A DNA stretch of 64,000 nucleotides from Kribbella sp. VKM Ac-2569 (GCF_004216905.1 NZ_SGXJ01000005.1:248001-312000); one strand, 5' to 3'. Numbered from the stretch's first letter, positions 31,913-40,790 are shown. Notes: generated by a model from the letters alone, not told the origin. Made by a program: numbers and translations.

Positions 31913-32659
31913 GTGACCAGATCAGTGCTCGCCATCGGGGCGCACATCGGCGACATGGACCTGACCGCCGGGCCGACGCTGGCCAAGCTCTTCCTGGAGG
32001 GCGCGTCGGCGACGATCGTCGCGCTGACGCCGGGGGAGCGCGGTCACCCGCGGCTGACGCCGACGGACTACAAGAAGCAGAAGATCGCAGAGGGTACGGC
32101 GTTCGCGGAGGCGATCGGCGCGGACTTCATGGTCCTCGACCACAGCGACGGTTTTCTCCCCGACACCGACGACGTGGCCCTGCAGCTCGCCCAGATCATC
32201 CGCGAGAAGCAGCCCGACACGATCATCACGCACTGGAAGCACTCGATCCACCGCGATCACGAACACACCGCCGTGCTGGCCGAGCGCGCCCGCTTCCTGG
32301 CCGGCCTGCCCATCGATCCCGCGGACGATTTCGCCGCCATCACGCCGTACGCCGCACTTGCTGAAAAGCTCGCCGCCCTGCCGCGGCACGGTGTGCGCTC
32401 GTTCCTGCACGCCGAGAACTGGGAGGACATGGAGGGCTTCACGCCTTCGCTGTACGTCCCGATCTCCGACGAGGCCTTCTACCGCTGGGTGTCCGCGATC
32501 CGCCACCAGGCCTTCGCCCGCGGCGAGACGTACGGGTTCCGGTACATCGACTACTACACCGCGCTGATGACTACCCGCGGCTGCCTGGCGTCGTACCCGC
32601 GGGCCTGCGCCTTCCACACCAATCAGTCCCCAGAGGTCACCAAACTCGCCGGACCATAG
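31913..32659 (+). CDS. PIG-L family deacetylase-like protein with altered catalytic motif
   Basis: A 248-aa protein of the LmbE/PIG-L fold, which includes zinc deacetylases of GlcNAc derivatives. The N-terminal motif reads GAHIGDMD instead of AHPDDE: zinc ligands H11 and D14 are kept, but the residue at the general-base position is Gly13. The second motif SIHRDHEHTA (H113, D115, H116) is intact. A divergent subfamily with another base, or a different reaction, is possible. GTG start with GAGGAGA upstream; 10 nt after the permease gene. Confidence 0.82.
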   Translation: MTRSVLAIGAHIGDMDLTAGPTLAKLFLEGASATIVALTPGERGHPRLTPTDYKKQKIAEGTAFAEAIGADFMVLDHSDGFLPDTDDVALQLAQIIREKQPDTIITHWKHSIHRDHEHTAVLAERARFLAGLPIDPADDFAAITPYAALAEKLAALPRHGVRSFLHAENWEDMEGFTPSLYVPISDEAFYRWVSAIRHQAFARGETYGFRYIDYYTALMTTRGCLASYPRACAFHTNQSPEVTKLAGP

Positions 32660-32723
32660 GAGATCTGTCGGCGTTTGGTCGTACGGTCGGTGGTGGCTCT
32701 GTCGGCGGATGGTAGGAGTGGGC

Positions 32724-33476
32724 GTGGCTCAGGTTCAGTTGGTTGTTCAGGGTGACGACTTCGGGATGTGTCATGCGGTCAACGTGGGGACGGTGCAGGC
32801 GTTTCGCGAGGGGATCGTGACGCAGGCGTCGACCATGGCGGCCTGTCCGTGGTTCACCGAGGCGGCGGCGCTTGCACGCGAGTTCGCGATCCCGGTGGGC
32901 GTGCATCAGACGCTGACGTGCGAGTGGGACTTCCTGCGGTGGCGCCCGTTGACGGACGGGGCGTCGTTGGTGGGGGAGGACGGCACGTTCCGGCGTACGG
33001 TCGAGGAATCCAAGGCTGCGGTCAGTCACGCGGACGCGGTACGGGAGTTGTCGGCGCAGGCGGCGAAGTTCGCGGCGGAAGGGCTGACGCTCGAGTATCT
33101 CGACGTACACATGGGTCAGGCTGCGCCGGCGGCGTACGACGAGGTCTCGGCGGCACTCGGGAAGCCGTTCATCTACGGGCCTGAGGAGTCGAAACGGTTC
33201 GCGTCGATCGAGACGCTCAGCGATCGGGATGCCGCGGACAAGAAGCCCTGGCTACTCGACTACCTCGACAAGCTGACCCCCGGCGTCCACCTCCTCGTCA
33301 CCCATTGTGCCGCCGCACAACCAGAACTGGCCGCGATCCACCGCCCCGGCTCCTACACGTACCGCTGGGCCGAGGAATACCGCCTCACCGACCAGGCAAT
33401 GGTCCTCGACCCCGAAATCCGCCAGGCCATCGAGTCCCACAACATCGAACTCACGACGGTCCAGGCTGCCTTCTGA
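32724..33476 (+). CDS. YdjC/ChbG-family carbohydrate deacetylase
   Basis: A 250-aa member of the ChbG/YdjC family, which deacetylates chitobiose-type amino sugars. Visible metal and catalytic residues: D11-D12 (VVQGDDFGM), H61 (PVGVHQTL) and H129 (YLDVHMGQ). The GTG at 32724 is chosen because TAGGAG lies just upstream; an ATG at 32709 is possible. It follows the PIG-L gene by 64 bp on the same strand and probably belongs to the same catabolic unit. Convergent with an AraC-type gene. Confidence 0.85.
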   Translation: MAQVQLVVQGDDFGMCHAVNVGTVQAFREGIVTQASTMAACPWFTEAAALAREFAIPVGVHQTLTCEWDFLRWRPLTDGASLVGEDGTFRRTVEESKAAVSHADAVRELSAQAAKFAAEGLTLEYLDVHMGQAAPAAYDEVSAALGKPFIYGPEESKRFASIETLSDRDAADKKPWLLDYLDKLTPGVHLLVTHCAAAQPELAAIHRPGSYTYRWAEEYRLTDQAMVLDPEIRQAIESHNIELTTVQAAF

Positions 33477-33477
33477 T

Positions 33478-34212
33478 TTACGCGCCGTTGATGCGCAGGG
33501 CGCCAGGTGGTGAACCGGTGGCGGCTTTGATGTGGCGGGTGAGGTGGCTGACTGAGTGGTAGCCGGTGAGGTCGGCGATGGCCTGGAGTGGGAGCGTCGA
33601 GTTGCGGATGTGGGCGAGCGCGTGGCGTAGGCGTACTGCCTGAAGGGCGGCCTGTGGGCTGGTGTTGCGGAGGCGGGTGAACGCGGCCCGGAGGCCCGAC
33701 TGCGAGACGCCGAGGTCGGCTGCGACGTGCGCGATGCGGAGACCGGCCGCGAAGCGTTCCTCGAAGAGCTGTTCGGCTTGGGCGACGAGTTGTTCGGCGG
33801 GCGTTCTGGGCGGGGTGTCCGCGGCGCGGCGGAGGCGGAGGTCGAGTTCGGCGAGGAGGAGCGAGCGGAGGTCCTCGCTCTCGGTTTCACGGACCAGTGC
33901 ATCGAAGACGCGGCGCAGGGTGTGGTCGGTGTCGTCGTAGCACAGGCGCGGCCACGGGTGGGTGGTTGCGGCGTCGACCTGGAGGAAGCGGTTCGCGTAC
34001 CCGGTGCGGCTCTGCTCGGCGTGCCAGGTGTGCGGCGGGGTGAGGAGCACGGTTCCCGGAGTGGCGTCGTACGTCTCGTCGCCGACGGGGCAGGTGATCC
34101 GGCCGCGAACGTAGTACACGAGCTCCCATGACGTGTGCGCGTGTGACGGGTAGTCCTTGCCGGGCGCGGCGGTGTGTACGCCGGCGCCGAGCAGTCGTGG
34201 CGATTTGTGCAT
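33478..34212 (-). CDS. AraC-family transcriptional regulator
   Basis: A regulator of about 244 aa. N-terminal cupin sensor (YPSHAHTSWELVYYVRG; GTVLLTPPHTWHAE) and C-terminal double HTH (LRIAHVAADLGVSQSGLRAA; LPLQAIADLTGYHSVSHLTR). An in-frame ATG exists at 34278 but lies 18 bp from the divergent phyH start and abuts its ribosome site, leaving no promoter space. The ATG at 34212, 11 nt after AGGAGG, is preferred; ATG 34233 is another option. It probably regulates the adjacent PhyH dioxygenase, repeating the pair at 18.3-19.9 kb. Confidence 0.88.
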   Translation of the reverse strand: MHKSPRLLGAGVHTAAPGKDYPSHAHTSWELVYYVRGRITCPVGDETYDATPGTVLLTPPHTWHAEQSRTGYANRFLQVDAATTHPWPRLCYDDTDHTLRRVFDALVRETESEDLRSLLLAELDLRLRRAADTPPRTPAEQLVAQAEQLFEERFAAGLRIAHVAADLGVSQSGLRAAFTRLRNTSPQAALQAVRLRHALAHIRNSTLPLQAIADLTGYHSVSHLTRHIKAATGSPPGALRINGA

Positions 34213-34296
34213 AAGCCCTGTCGCCTCCTGCATTGATTCCCAGGTACGTCGGAACGATGCTGGCATCGATTCGTGCATCTGTGAAGGAGCACTGCG

Positions 34297-35055
34297 ATGG
34301 ATATGGCTACCGCCTTACGCGATCTCGGCGTCACGGACGACGTACTCACGCAGGACGAGAAGGACCAGCTCGACCGCGACGGATTCCTTCCACTGAAGGG
34401 GATTCTCACGGCGGACGAGGTGGCCGCGATCAACGAACGACTGGCCGAACTGACCGCGGCCGAAGGGGATCGTGCCGGCCTCGAGGTGCATCAGGAGCGG
34501 GGTACGGACCGGTTGGCGGATCTGGTGAACAAGGATCCGAGGTTCGAGGTGTGCTTCAGTCACCCGCGCGTACTGGCCGCGATGCAGCACGTGCTCGGCG
34601 AGTTCAAACTCTCGTCCCTCAACAGCCGCGCGGCACTACCCGGTGAAGGGCACCAGGGCCTGCATGCGGACTTCGGACATCCCGTCCAACCGGGCGAGTA
34701 CGAGGTCTGCAACTCGATCTGGCTCCTCGACGACTTCACCCCGTCGAACGGCGCCACCCGCGTAGTCCCCGGCTCGCACCGCCGCGGCACCATGCCCGGC
34801 GACGAGATGCCCAACCCGGGCGCCGACCACCCCGACCAAATCCAACTGACCGGCGAAGCCGGCACGGTCGTCATCTTCAACAGCCACCTCTGGCACGGCG
34901 GCACCCAGAACCACACCAACAACCCCCGCCGAGCCCTGCACTCCTACTTCGCCCGCCGCCACCAACCCCAACAACTCGACCAACAGACCTACATCCGCCT
35001 CAACACCTACAACCGCCTAACCCCCGCCCAACACTTCATCCTCGACGTCAGGTAG
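34297..35055 (+). CDS. Phytanoyl-CoA dioxygenase (PhyH) family protein
   Basis: A 252-aa Fe(II)/2-oxoglutarate oxygenase. Metal ligands H123-x-D125 (GLHADFGH) and H200 (SHLWHGGTQNH), co-substrate Arg in NNPRRALHSY (211/212), and the hallmark NGATRVVPGSH at 151-161. RBS GAAGGAG is 5-11 nt before the ATG. Only distantly similar to the dioxygenase at 18.3-19.0 kb, so the two pairs are not a recent duplication. Substrate unknown. Convergent with the AI-2E-type gene across a strong terminator. Confidence 0.9.
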   Translation: MDMATALRDLGVTDDVLTQDEKDQLDRDGFLPLKGILTADEVAAINERLAELTAAEGDRAGLEVHQERGTDRLADLVNKDPRFEVCFSHPRVLAAMQHVLGEFKLSSLNSRAALPGEGHQGLHADFGHPVQPGEYEVCNSIWLLDDFTPSNGATRVVPGSHRRGTMPGDEMPNPGADHPDQIQLTGEAGTVVIFNSHLWHGGTQNHTNNPRRALHSYFARRHQPQQLDQQTYIRLNTYNRLTPAQHFILDVR

Positions 35056-35064
35056 TACCAACGG

Positions 35065-35110
35065 CTTGGGGAGAGTTCCTGCCCGGATCGGGTAGGTAAC
35101 TCTCCCCGAG
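35065..35110. terminator. Bidirectional hairpin terminator
   Basis: CTTGGGGAGAGTT (35065-35077) pairs with AACTCTCCCCGAG (35098-35110), and the interior CCTGCCCG-GAT-CGGGTAGG continues the stem with one bulged T and a G-T pair. The near-continuous stem of about 21 bp lies between the two convergent genes. Confidence 0.85.
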
Positions 35111-35126
35111 TGGGTGAGTTCGTCGG

Positions 35127-36452
35127 TTAGGAGGCGTCGGCTTTGCGGACCCAGACTTCTCGGATGATGAGGAGGATGGCGGCGGCTGAGGGGATGGCGA
35201 GGAGGGCGCCGACCACGCCGAGGAGGGCGCCGCCGAGGAGGGCGGCGATGACGGTGACGGCGCCGGGGATGTCGACGGCCCGGCGCATGATGCGCGGTGC
35301 CACGAAGTAGTTCTCGACCTGCTGGTAGATGACACCGTAGACCAGGCAGGCGAGGCCGATCCCGACGCCGCCGGTGAAGCCGATCAGCGAGACCACGACG
35401 ACGCCGATCAGACCGCCGACCATCGGGATGAAGTCGCAGAACATCACCACGATCGCCAGCGCCACGGCGTACTCGCGCAGCCCGACGATCTCCAGGAAGA
35501 TGAACATCATGACACCGGCGGTCAGCGCCACCAGGAACTGGCCGCTGACGTAGCCGCCGACCCGGCCGAGGACCTCGTCGCCGAGGATCGAGACGCGGGT
35601 ACGGCGGGTGCGGGGGACGAGGCTGTACGCCGCACGCTTCACCGTGGGGAGCGAGGCGAGGAAGTACAGCGTCAGCACCAGGATCGTGAACGTGTTGAAC
35701 AGCGCGCCCGCGACCACCTTGCCGACGCCGAGGATCCCGCCGAACGCGCGTTGCGCCAGCGCCGGGTCCTGGATGTAGTCCTGCGCCTTCTGGATGAAGT
35801 GGTACTTGTTGTCCAGTTCGTTGAGCGTCTTCGACTTGGTCAGCAGGTCGAGCCACTCGGGCGCGTTCTTGATCAGGCTGTTGATCTGGTCTGAGACGAC
35901 CGGGACGATCGCGACGGCGACGCCGGCGACCGCGAGGATCATCAGCAGGAACACCACGCCGACGGACAGGCCGCGCTTCAGGCCGCGGCGCATGAACCAC
36001 TCGACCAGCGGGTTCAGGCCGACCGCGATGAACATCGAGACCAGGAGCAGGATCAGGACCGAGCGGGCCTGGCCGGCCGCGTTCCACAGACCCAAGGCGA
36101 CGAGTACGCCGAGTGCCGCGAAGAACCCGAACGTGAACGGGTTCCCCCGGCGCAGCGGCGGACCCGGCGTACCCATCCCGACCGACGGGTGCCGCTCTTC
36201 GATCAGCAGTTCGTCCGCGAGGTTGGTGTCGCCGTCCTCATGCTCGGCGGCAGCAGCAGCGGCAGCCTTGTCAGCTGCGTCGTCCGCTTCCTCGGCAGCC
36301 CTGTCAGCTGCATCGTCGGCGTCGATTGCGGCTTGTTCGCTCTTGTCGGCGGCGGCCTGGGCTTCCGCGGCGGCGGACTTCGCTTCGCGCGTGGCGTCGG
36401 AGAGGTCCTTGTCGGGGGTCGCTGTGGAGGTGTCGTCGCCGGATGGCGTCAC
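35127..36452 (-). CDS. AI-2E family transporter-like membrane protein with acidic N-terminal extension
   Basis: A 441-aa protein of the PerM/TqsA (AI-2E transporter) family, about seven to eight TM segments. Conserved features: ILLLVSMFIAVGLNPLVEWF, LVLTLYFLASL, FIPMVGGLIGVV and GVIYQQVENYFVAPRIM. The first roughly 75 residues are an Ala/Asp/Glu-rich helical stretch (DDAADRAAEEADDAADKAAA), not part of the usual family. GTG start overlaps the stop of the coiled-coil protein gene (GTGA). Members transport varied molecules; the substrate here is unknown. Confidence 0.9.
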   Translation of the reverse strand: MTPSGDDTSTATPDKDLSDATREAKSAAAEAQAAADKSEQAAIDADDAADRAAEEADDAADKAAAAAAAEHEDGDTNLADELLIEERHPSVGMGTPGPPLRRGNPFTFGFFAALGVLVALGLWNAAGQARSVLILLLVSMFIAVGLNPLVEWFMRRGLKRGLSVGVVFLLMILAVAGVAVAIVPVVSDQINSLIKNAPEWLDLLTKSKTLNELDNKYHFIQKAQDYIQDPALAQRAFGGILGVGKVVAGALFNTFTILVLTLYFLASLPTVKRAAYSLVPRTRRTRVSILGDEVLGRVGGYVSGQFLVALTAGVMMFIFLEIVGLREYAVALAIVVMFCDFIPMVGGLIGVVVVSLIGFTGGVGIGLACLVYGVIYQQVENYFVAPRIMRRAVDIPGAVTVIAALLGGALLGVVGALLAIPSAAAILLIIREVWVRKADAS

Positions 36453-38248
36453 ATCTTGTCCTTCGGGGATCGCGCGCGCGAGGTGGCCACATCGGTCTTC
36501 TCGTCGTCCGCGGGCGACTCGTCGTCGGAGGACTTCGCCGACCTGGAGCGCCGCGTCTGGACACGAGTCTCGTCGCTCGCGAGGTCACCCAGCCGGAACT
36601 CGTCCACCATCGTCGAGTCCTTCGGCTCCTCGTCCCCGTCCGAATCCTTGGAGCCGGCCGTCTCGGCGAGGTCCTCGTCATCGGCAAGCGCGGCAAGCTC
36701 AGCCAGGTCGGCGGCGTCGGCAGCAGGGTCGGCCGGGCCGCCGGCGGTCTTGCTGGTCTGGCCGGCGAGGTCGCCGACGTCCTTCGGGTCGATGCGCAGG
36801 CCGGTGTCGATCCGGGTCTCGTCGACGCGGGCGTCCCCGGCGCCGATGCCGACGAACGGGCTGGAACCGGTGAACGGTCCGTCGGTGTCGTACGACGCCT
36901 CGCGCGAGGATCCCGCTGCCGGCGTCGCCCCCGGGAACGGGTTGTCAGCCGGCGTCGTCGCCGGGAAAGGGCTGTCGTCATCCCCCGAGTCGGACGGCGC
37001 CGGGTCGGACGGAGTTGAGTCGGACGGCGTTGAGCTGGGGGCTGACGACTCGAAGGTGGAGGCGGGTGGGGCGGAGGAGAACGCCGCCGAGGGGTCGGCG
37101 GCGAAGGGGCTGCCGGCGCCCGTGCCCGGCGCGTCGAGCGGGGTCCGGGGGGACTCGGCCGGCCGCGCGAACGGGTTCACGTACGGGGCCGCGGCAGTCT
37201 CGGAGTCCAGTTCGGCGGCCTGCCGGGCGATGTTGCTCGCGATCTCGTTCAGGCCGGCGATCTGGGTGAGGATGCCGTCGCGCCGCTTCGCCAGACGCTC
37301 GGTCTCGCGAGCGACGACGGTACGGGACCGCTCCGCCTCGTCGGCCGCGTTCGCCAGCTCGGCCTCGGCGCGGGTGCGCGCGGTGGTCAGCAGTTGCTCG
37401 GCCTCCCGGCGGGAACGCGCGAGCGTCCGCTCGGCCGACTCCTCGGCCTCGGCACGGATCTTGCGAGCCTGCTCGGTCGCCTCGGCCACCCGGCGCTCGG
37501 ACGCCTCGGCGGCCTCCTTCATCTGGGTGGTCAGGCTGTCGGTGTCGGCCGCGATCTGCTGGTGCTTGTCGGCCAGTTCCTTCGCCTGCTGCTCGCGCTC
37601 GTCCGCCAGCCGCGCGCGCAGCGCCGCCGACTCGCGCTGGATCGCGGTCCGGATCTTCTCGGCCTCGTGCAGCGCGCCGTTCTTCAGCGTGCTCGCCTGC
37701 GACTCGGCGGTCAGCTGCAGCTGCTCGGCCTTCCGCCGGGCCGCCTGCAGCACCTCGGCCGCCTCGGTCTCCGCCGTACGCCGCAGCTCGGCCGCGTCAC
37801 CCTCGGCGGTACGACGCATGCTGTCCGCCTCGTTGAGCGCGACGGTCCGGATGTCCTCGGCCTCACGCTCACCGGTCGCCCGCGCGGCGGCAGCCTCCTT
37901 GGCCGCGTTCGCGCGGAGCTCCTCCGCCTCACGCTTGGCTTCGTCGAGCGCCTCGGACGCCTGGTCCTGGGCGAGCCGGAGGATCTGCGCGGCCCGGTCG
38001 CCGAGCCCGGCGTACGACGGGTTGGCGCTGGCCTCGAGCTGGCGCCGCGTCTCCGCGAGCTGGTGCTGCATCGGCGCGACACTCTGCTGCAGCTCGTCGG
38101 CGCGGCCGCGTGCCTGGACGAGTTGCATCTCCAGCGCGCGGACATAGTCGTCCACGGCCTGCTTGTCGTACCCGCGGCGACTGACCGGGAAGCCCCCGGC
38201 CGCTGTCGCCGTGCGGTCGAAGAACGGCAGGCTCGACTCGTCAGGCAT
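36449..38248 (-). CDS. DivIVA/Scy-like polar coiled-coil protein
   Basis: A 599-aa cytoskeletal-type protein. The N-terminus has the DivIVA-like targeting segment (FPVSRRGYDKQAVDDYVRAL at about 17-36). Then an almost uninterrupted coiled coil of about 330 residues follows, rich in Ala/Glu/Arg with repeating R-x-x-AE-x-EA units (REAEDIRTVALNEADSMRRT). The C-terminal about 230 residues are Pro/Ser/Asp-rich and disordered. It resembles Streptomyces Scy/FilP-type organisers of polar growth. ATG at 38248 is preferred to upstream in-frame codons. Co-transcribed with the AI-2E-type gene. Confidence 0.85.
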   Translation of the reverse strand: MPDESSLPFFDRTATAAGGFPVSRRGYDKQAVDDYVRALEMQLVQARGRADELQQSVAPMQHQLAETRRQLEASANPSYAGLGDRAAQILRLAQDQASEALDEAKREAEELRANAAKEAAAARATGEREAEDIRTVALNEADSMRRTAEGDAAELRRTAETEAAEVLQAARRKAEQLQLTAESQASTLKNGALHEAEKIRTAIQRESAALRARLADEREQQAKELADKHQQIAADTDSLTTQMKEAAEASERRVAEATEQARKIRAEAEESAERTLARSRREAEQLLTTARTRAEAELANAADEAERSRTVVARETERLAKRRDGILTQIAGLNEIASNIARQAAELDSETAAAPYVNPFARPAESPRTPLDAPGTGAGSPFAADPSAAFSSAPPASTFESSAPSSTPSDSTPSDPAPSDSGDDDSPFPATTPADNPFPGATPAAGSSREASYDTDGPFTGSSPFVGIGAGDARVDETRIDTGLRIDPKDVGDLAGQTSKTAGGPADPAADAADLAELAALADDEDLAETAGSKDSDGDEEPKDSTMVDEFRLGDLASDETRVQTRRSRSAKSSDDESPADDEKTDVATSRARSPKDKM

Positions 38249-38289
38249 TCTCCCGAGGTTCCCTTCTGGCGGCTCAGCGTGAATCCCCC

Positions 38290-38295
38290 ACCATA
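38290..38295 (-). promoter_or_regulatory. Candidate -10 box of the coiled-coil protein gene
   Basis: TATGGT on the minus strand, 41 nt upstream of the ATG at 38248, within the 95-bp gap after ccr. No strong -35 is visible. Confidence 0.3.
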
Positions 38296-38343
38296 AGCCT
38301 GTCAGAACCCACCCGAAACCAGCCAATCGGGAGTCGGCGGCAA

Positions 38344-39675
38344 CTACCTGTTGCGGAAGCGATTAATGGCGTCCAGATGTTCCTCGCGCAAAGCGGTGTC
38401 GCGGACGCCCAGTCCTTCGGCCGGAGCCAGGGTCAGGACGCCGACCTTGCCCTGGTGCAGGTTGCGGTGGACGTCGTACGCCGCCTGCGCGGTGTCCTCG
38501 AGTGGGTAGACCTTGCTGACCGTCGGGTGCACCATGCCCTTGGCGATCAGCCGGTTCGCCTCCCAGGCCTCGCGGTAGTTGGCGAAGTGCGAGCCGATGA
38601 TTCGCTTCAGGTTCATCCACAGGTACCGGTTGTCGTACTCGTGCATGAACCCGGACGTCGACGCACACGTCACGATCGTCCCGCCGCGCCGCGCGACGTA
38701 CACCGAGGCGCCGAACGTCTCCCGTCCCGGGTGCTCGAACACGATGTCGGGGTCGTCGCCGCCGGTCAGCTCCCGGATCCGCGCCCCGAACCGCTTCCAT
38801 TCCTTCTGGTCCTGGGTGTGCTCGTCCTTCCAGAACTTGTACCCCTCGGCCGACCGGTCGATGATCAGCTCCGCGCCCATCGCGCGGCAGATCTCCGCCT
38901 TCTCCGGCGACGACACCACGCACACCGGGATCGCCCCGCCGTTCAGCGCGAACTGCGTCGCGTAGGAACCCAGACCGCCGGACGCGCCCCAGACCAGAAC
39001 CACGTCGCCCTGCTTCATGTTGGCGCCGTTCGCGGACACCAGCTGCCGGTACGCCGTACTGTTCACCAGCCCCGGCGACGCCGCTTCCTCCCACGTCAGG
39101 TGGGCCGGCTTCGGCATCAGCTGGTTCGACTTCACCAGCGCGATCTCGGCGAGACCGCCGAAGTTCGTCTCGAATCCCCAGATCCGCTGCTCGGAGTCGA
39201 GCATCGTGTCGTTGTGCCCGTCCGGCGACTCCAGCTCGACCGACAGGCAGTGCGCGACCACCTCGTCGCCCGGCTTCCACGCGTTCACGCCGGGTCCGGT
39301 CCGCAGTACGACGCCTGCCAGGTCGGAGCCGACCACGTGGTACGGCAGATCGTGCCGGGCCGTCAGCGGCGACAGCTTCCCGTACCGCTTCAGGAACGAG
39401 AAGGTCGACACCGGCTCGAAGATCGACGTCCAGACGGTGTTGTAGTTGATCGCGCTGGCCATCACCGCGACCAGCGCCTCACCCGGCCCGAGCTCGGGCG
39501 TCGGTACGTCGTCGAGGTGCAGGCTCTTGCGCGGATCCTTCTCCTTGCTGTCCAGCCCGTCGAACATCGCGGCATCGTCGGCATGGACGGTGATTCCGCG
39601 GTAATGCTCCGGTACGTCGAGCTCTCCGACGGCGGCGTTGTCGCCGGAGAGGATCGCCTCAAGGATCTGCTTCAC
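38344..39675 (-). CDS. ccr: Crotonyl-CoA carboxylase/reductase
   Basis: A 443-aa zinc-less alcohol-dehydrogenase-fold enzyme that reductively carboxylates crotonyl-CoA to ethylmalonyl-CoA with NADPH and CO2. Typical Ccr stretches: INYNTVWTSIFEPVSTFSFL, WGFETNFGGLAEIALVK, LVWGASGGLGSYATQFAL (NADPH site) and DIVFEHPGRETFGASVYV. The GTG at 39675 lies 8 nt after AGGAGG; the longer upstream open frame is non-coding leader. Neighbouring epimerase, thiolase and MeaB genes point to an ethylmalonyl-CoA pathway or to supply of ethylmalonyl-CoA extender units. Confidence 0.96.
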   Translation of the reverse strand: MKQILEAILSGDNAAVGELDVPEHYRGITVHADDAAMFDGLDSKEKDPRKSLHLDDVPTPELGPGEALVAVMASAINYNTVWTSIFEPVSTFSFLKRYGKLSPLTARHDLPYHVVGSDLAGVVLRTGPGVNAWKPGDEVVAHCLSVELESPDGHNDTMLDSEQRIWGFETNFGGLAEIALVKSNQLMPKPAHLTWEEAASPGLVNSTAYRQLVSANGANMKQGDVVLVWGASGGLGSYATQFALNGGAIPVCVVSSPEKAEICRAMGAELIIDRSAEGYKFWKDEHTQDQKEWKRFGARIRELTGGDDPDIVFEHPGRETFGASVYVARRGGTIVTCASTSGFMHEYDNRYLWMNLKRIIGSHFANYREAWEANRLIAKGMVHPTVSKVYPLEDTAQAAYDVHRNLHQGKVGVLTLAPAEGLGVRDTALREEHLDAINRFRNR

Positions 39676-39733
39676 GAAAGTACCTCCTGCAGCGGCGGTC
39701 CCGTAACAAATCGGTGAGCGGAACTTACCGTTG

Positions 39734-39761
39734 AGTATGCGCCCGTGGCTGTGCGCTGTAA
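39734..39761 (-). promoter_or_regulatory. Candidate promoter of ccr
   Basis: Minus strand: TTACAG (39761-39756), 16-nt spacer, CATACT (39739-39734), about 58 nt before the GTG. The match is moderate. Confidence 0.3.
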
Positions 39762-39833
39762 CACAGGGAGCGACGGTTGAGACGACCGTCACTTTTCCAG
39801 TCCACCGTTGTCAGTGGTCTTATCGCCTCGACG

Positions 39834-40733
39834 TCACCGCAGTCTGGTGTGGAGCCGTACTTGGGTGAAGTCGTCACCCGACCGCAGTTGCGCCAGGTCG
39901 CACAGCTGATTCGCGAGCCAGACGCCCCGCCCGCCGAGCCCGTCGAGCGGCGGCAGCACCCGTCCGACGAGCAGGTCGTCGATCCGTCCGCAGTCCAGTA
40001 CGTCGCAGATCAGCGTCCCGTCGGCGATCCACACCGCGAGCCGCCCGCGCCCGCCGCCGAACCGGATGCTGTTGGTGCAGATCTCGTGCAAAGCCAGCGA
40101 CAGGTCCTCGAGCCGGTCCCTCGACACGCCGTGCGAGGCGGCCTGCCCACTCAGCCACTGCCGGATCTGGCCGAGCTCGTCGGACCCGAACTCCCACCGC
40201 TCGGCGCGATCCGGTACGTCGTCGAGCGCGGTCCGGAACTCCTTCTCCGCAACAGCTTCCGCGCCAGAGTGCGTCACGGTCGGGTCGATGCCGACGGACG
40301 CCTCGTACGCGCAGTACAGCCGGAACGCCCGGTCCTGCGCGAACGCGATGTCGGACAGCGCCTCGTGCAGCAGCACCTCGTCGTACGCCGCTGCGCTCCG
40401 TCCCGGGTACGCCGGCTCGCAGAGTCCGCGCACCGGTCCGGGTTGGTGCGCGATGACACCGCGCCAGTACGGGATCAGCCGCGCAGGGTTGCCCCCGGCA
40501 ACGGTCATATCGTTGAACCGGACATGATGGTGCAGCGGTCCAAGAGCGTCGCGCAGTACGGCGATCCGCTCCGGCGGTAGCACGGCCACGATGGTTTCCC
40601 CCGCCGCCAGACCCTCCTGTACGAGCGCAGCGGAGCGCTGCACGAACTCCTCGTCCGACACGTGGACAAAGGCGTCGTGCAGGAATCCGGCCGGCGCACC
40701 GTGCAAGGAGTCGGTGGCGCTGTCCTTCAGCAC
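39834..40733 (-). CDS. MEDS-domain sensor with anti-sigma-type ATPase domain
   Basis: A 299-aa cytoplasmic protein. The N-terminal half is a MEDS-type domain (HDAFVHVSDEEFVQRSAALV, ETIVAVLPPERIAVLRDAL, RGLCEPAYPGR). The C-terminal 120 residues are a RsbW/HATPase_c-like domain: LALHEICTNSIRFGG (N box) and GLGGRGVWLANQLCD (G box). Such fusions are thought to sense small molecules or stress and act on anti-sigma-antagonist partners. The GTG at 40733 is chosen because TACTCT ends 6 nt before it; a TTG at 40754 is the alternative. Confidence 0.85.
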   Translation of the reverse strand: MLKDSATDSLHGAPAGFLHDAFVHVSDEEFVQRSAALVQEGLAAGETIVAVLPPERIAVLRDALGPLHHHVRFNDMTVAGGNPARLIPYWRGVIAHQPGPVRGLCEPAYPGRSAAAYDEVLLHEALSDIAFAQDRAFRLYCAYEASVGIDPTVTHSGAEAVAEKEFRTALDDVPDRAERWEFGSDELGQIRQWLSGQAASHGVSRDRLEDLSLALHEICTNSIRFGGGRGRLAVWIADGTLICDVLDCGRIDDLLVGRVLPPLDGLGGRGVWLANQLCDLAQLRSGDDFTQVRLHTRLR

Positions 40734-40739
40734 TCGATC

Positions 40740-40745
40740 AGAGTA
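40740..40745 (-). promoter_or_regulatory. Probable leaderless -10 box of the MEDS sensor gene
   Basis: TACTCT on the minus strand, 6 nt before the GTG at 40733. It argues for that start over the TTG 21 nt upstream. Confidence 0.4.
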
Positions 40746-40790
40746 GTCCGCCAACGAGGCCGAGGAGACTCGAATAGCGCGCCGTCACCG

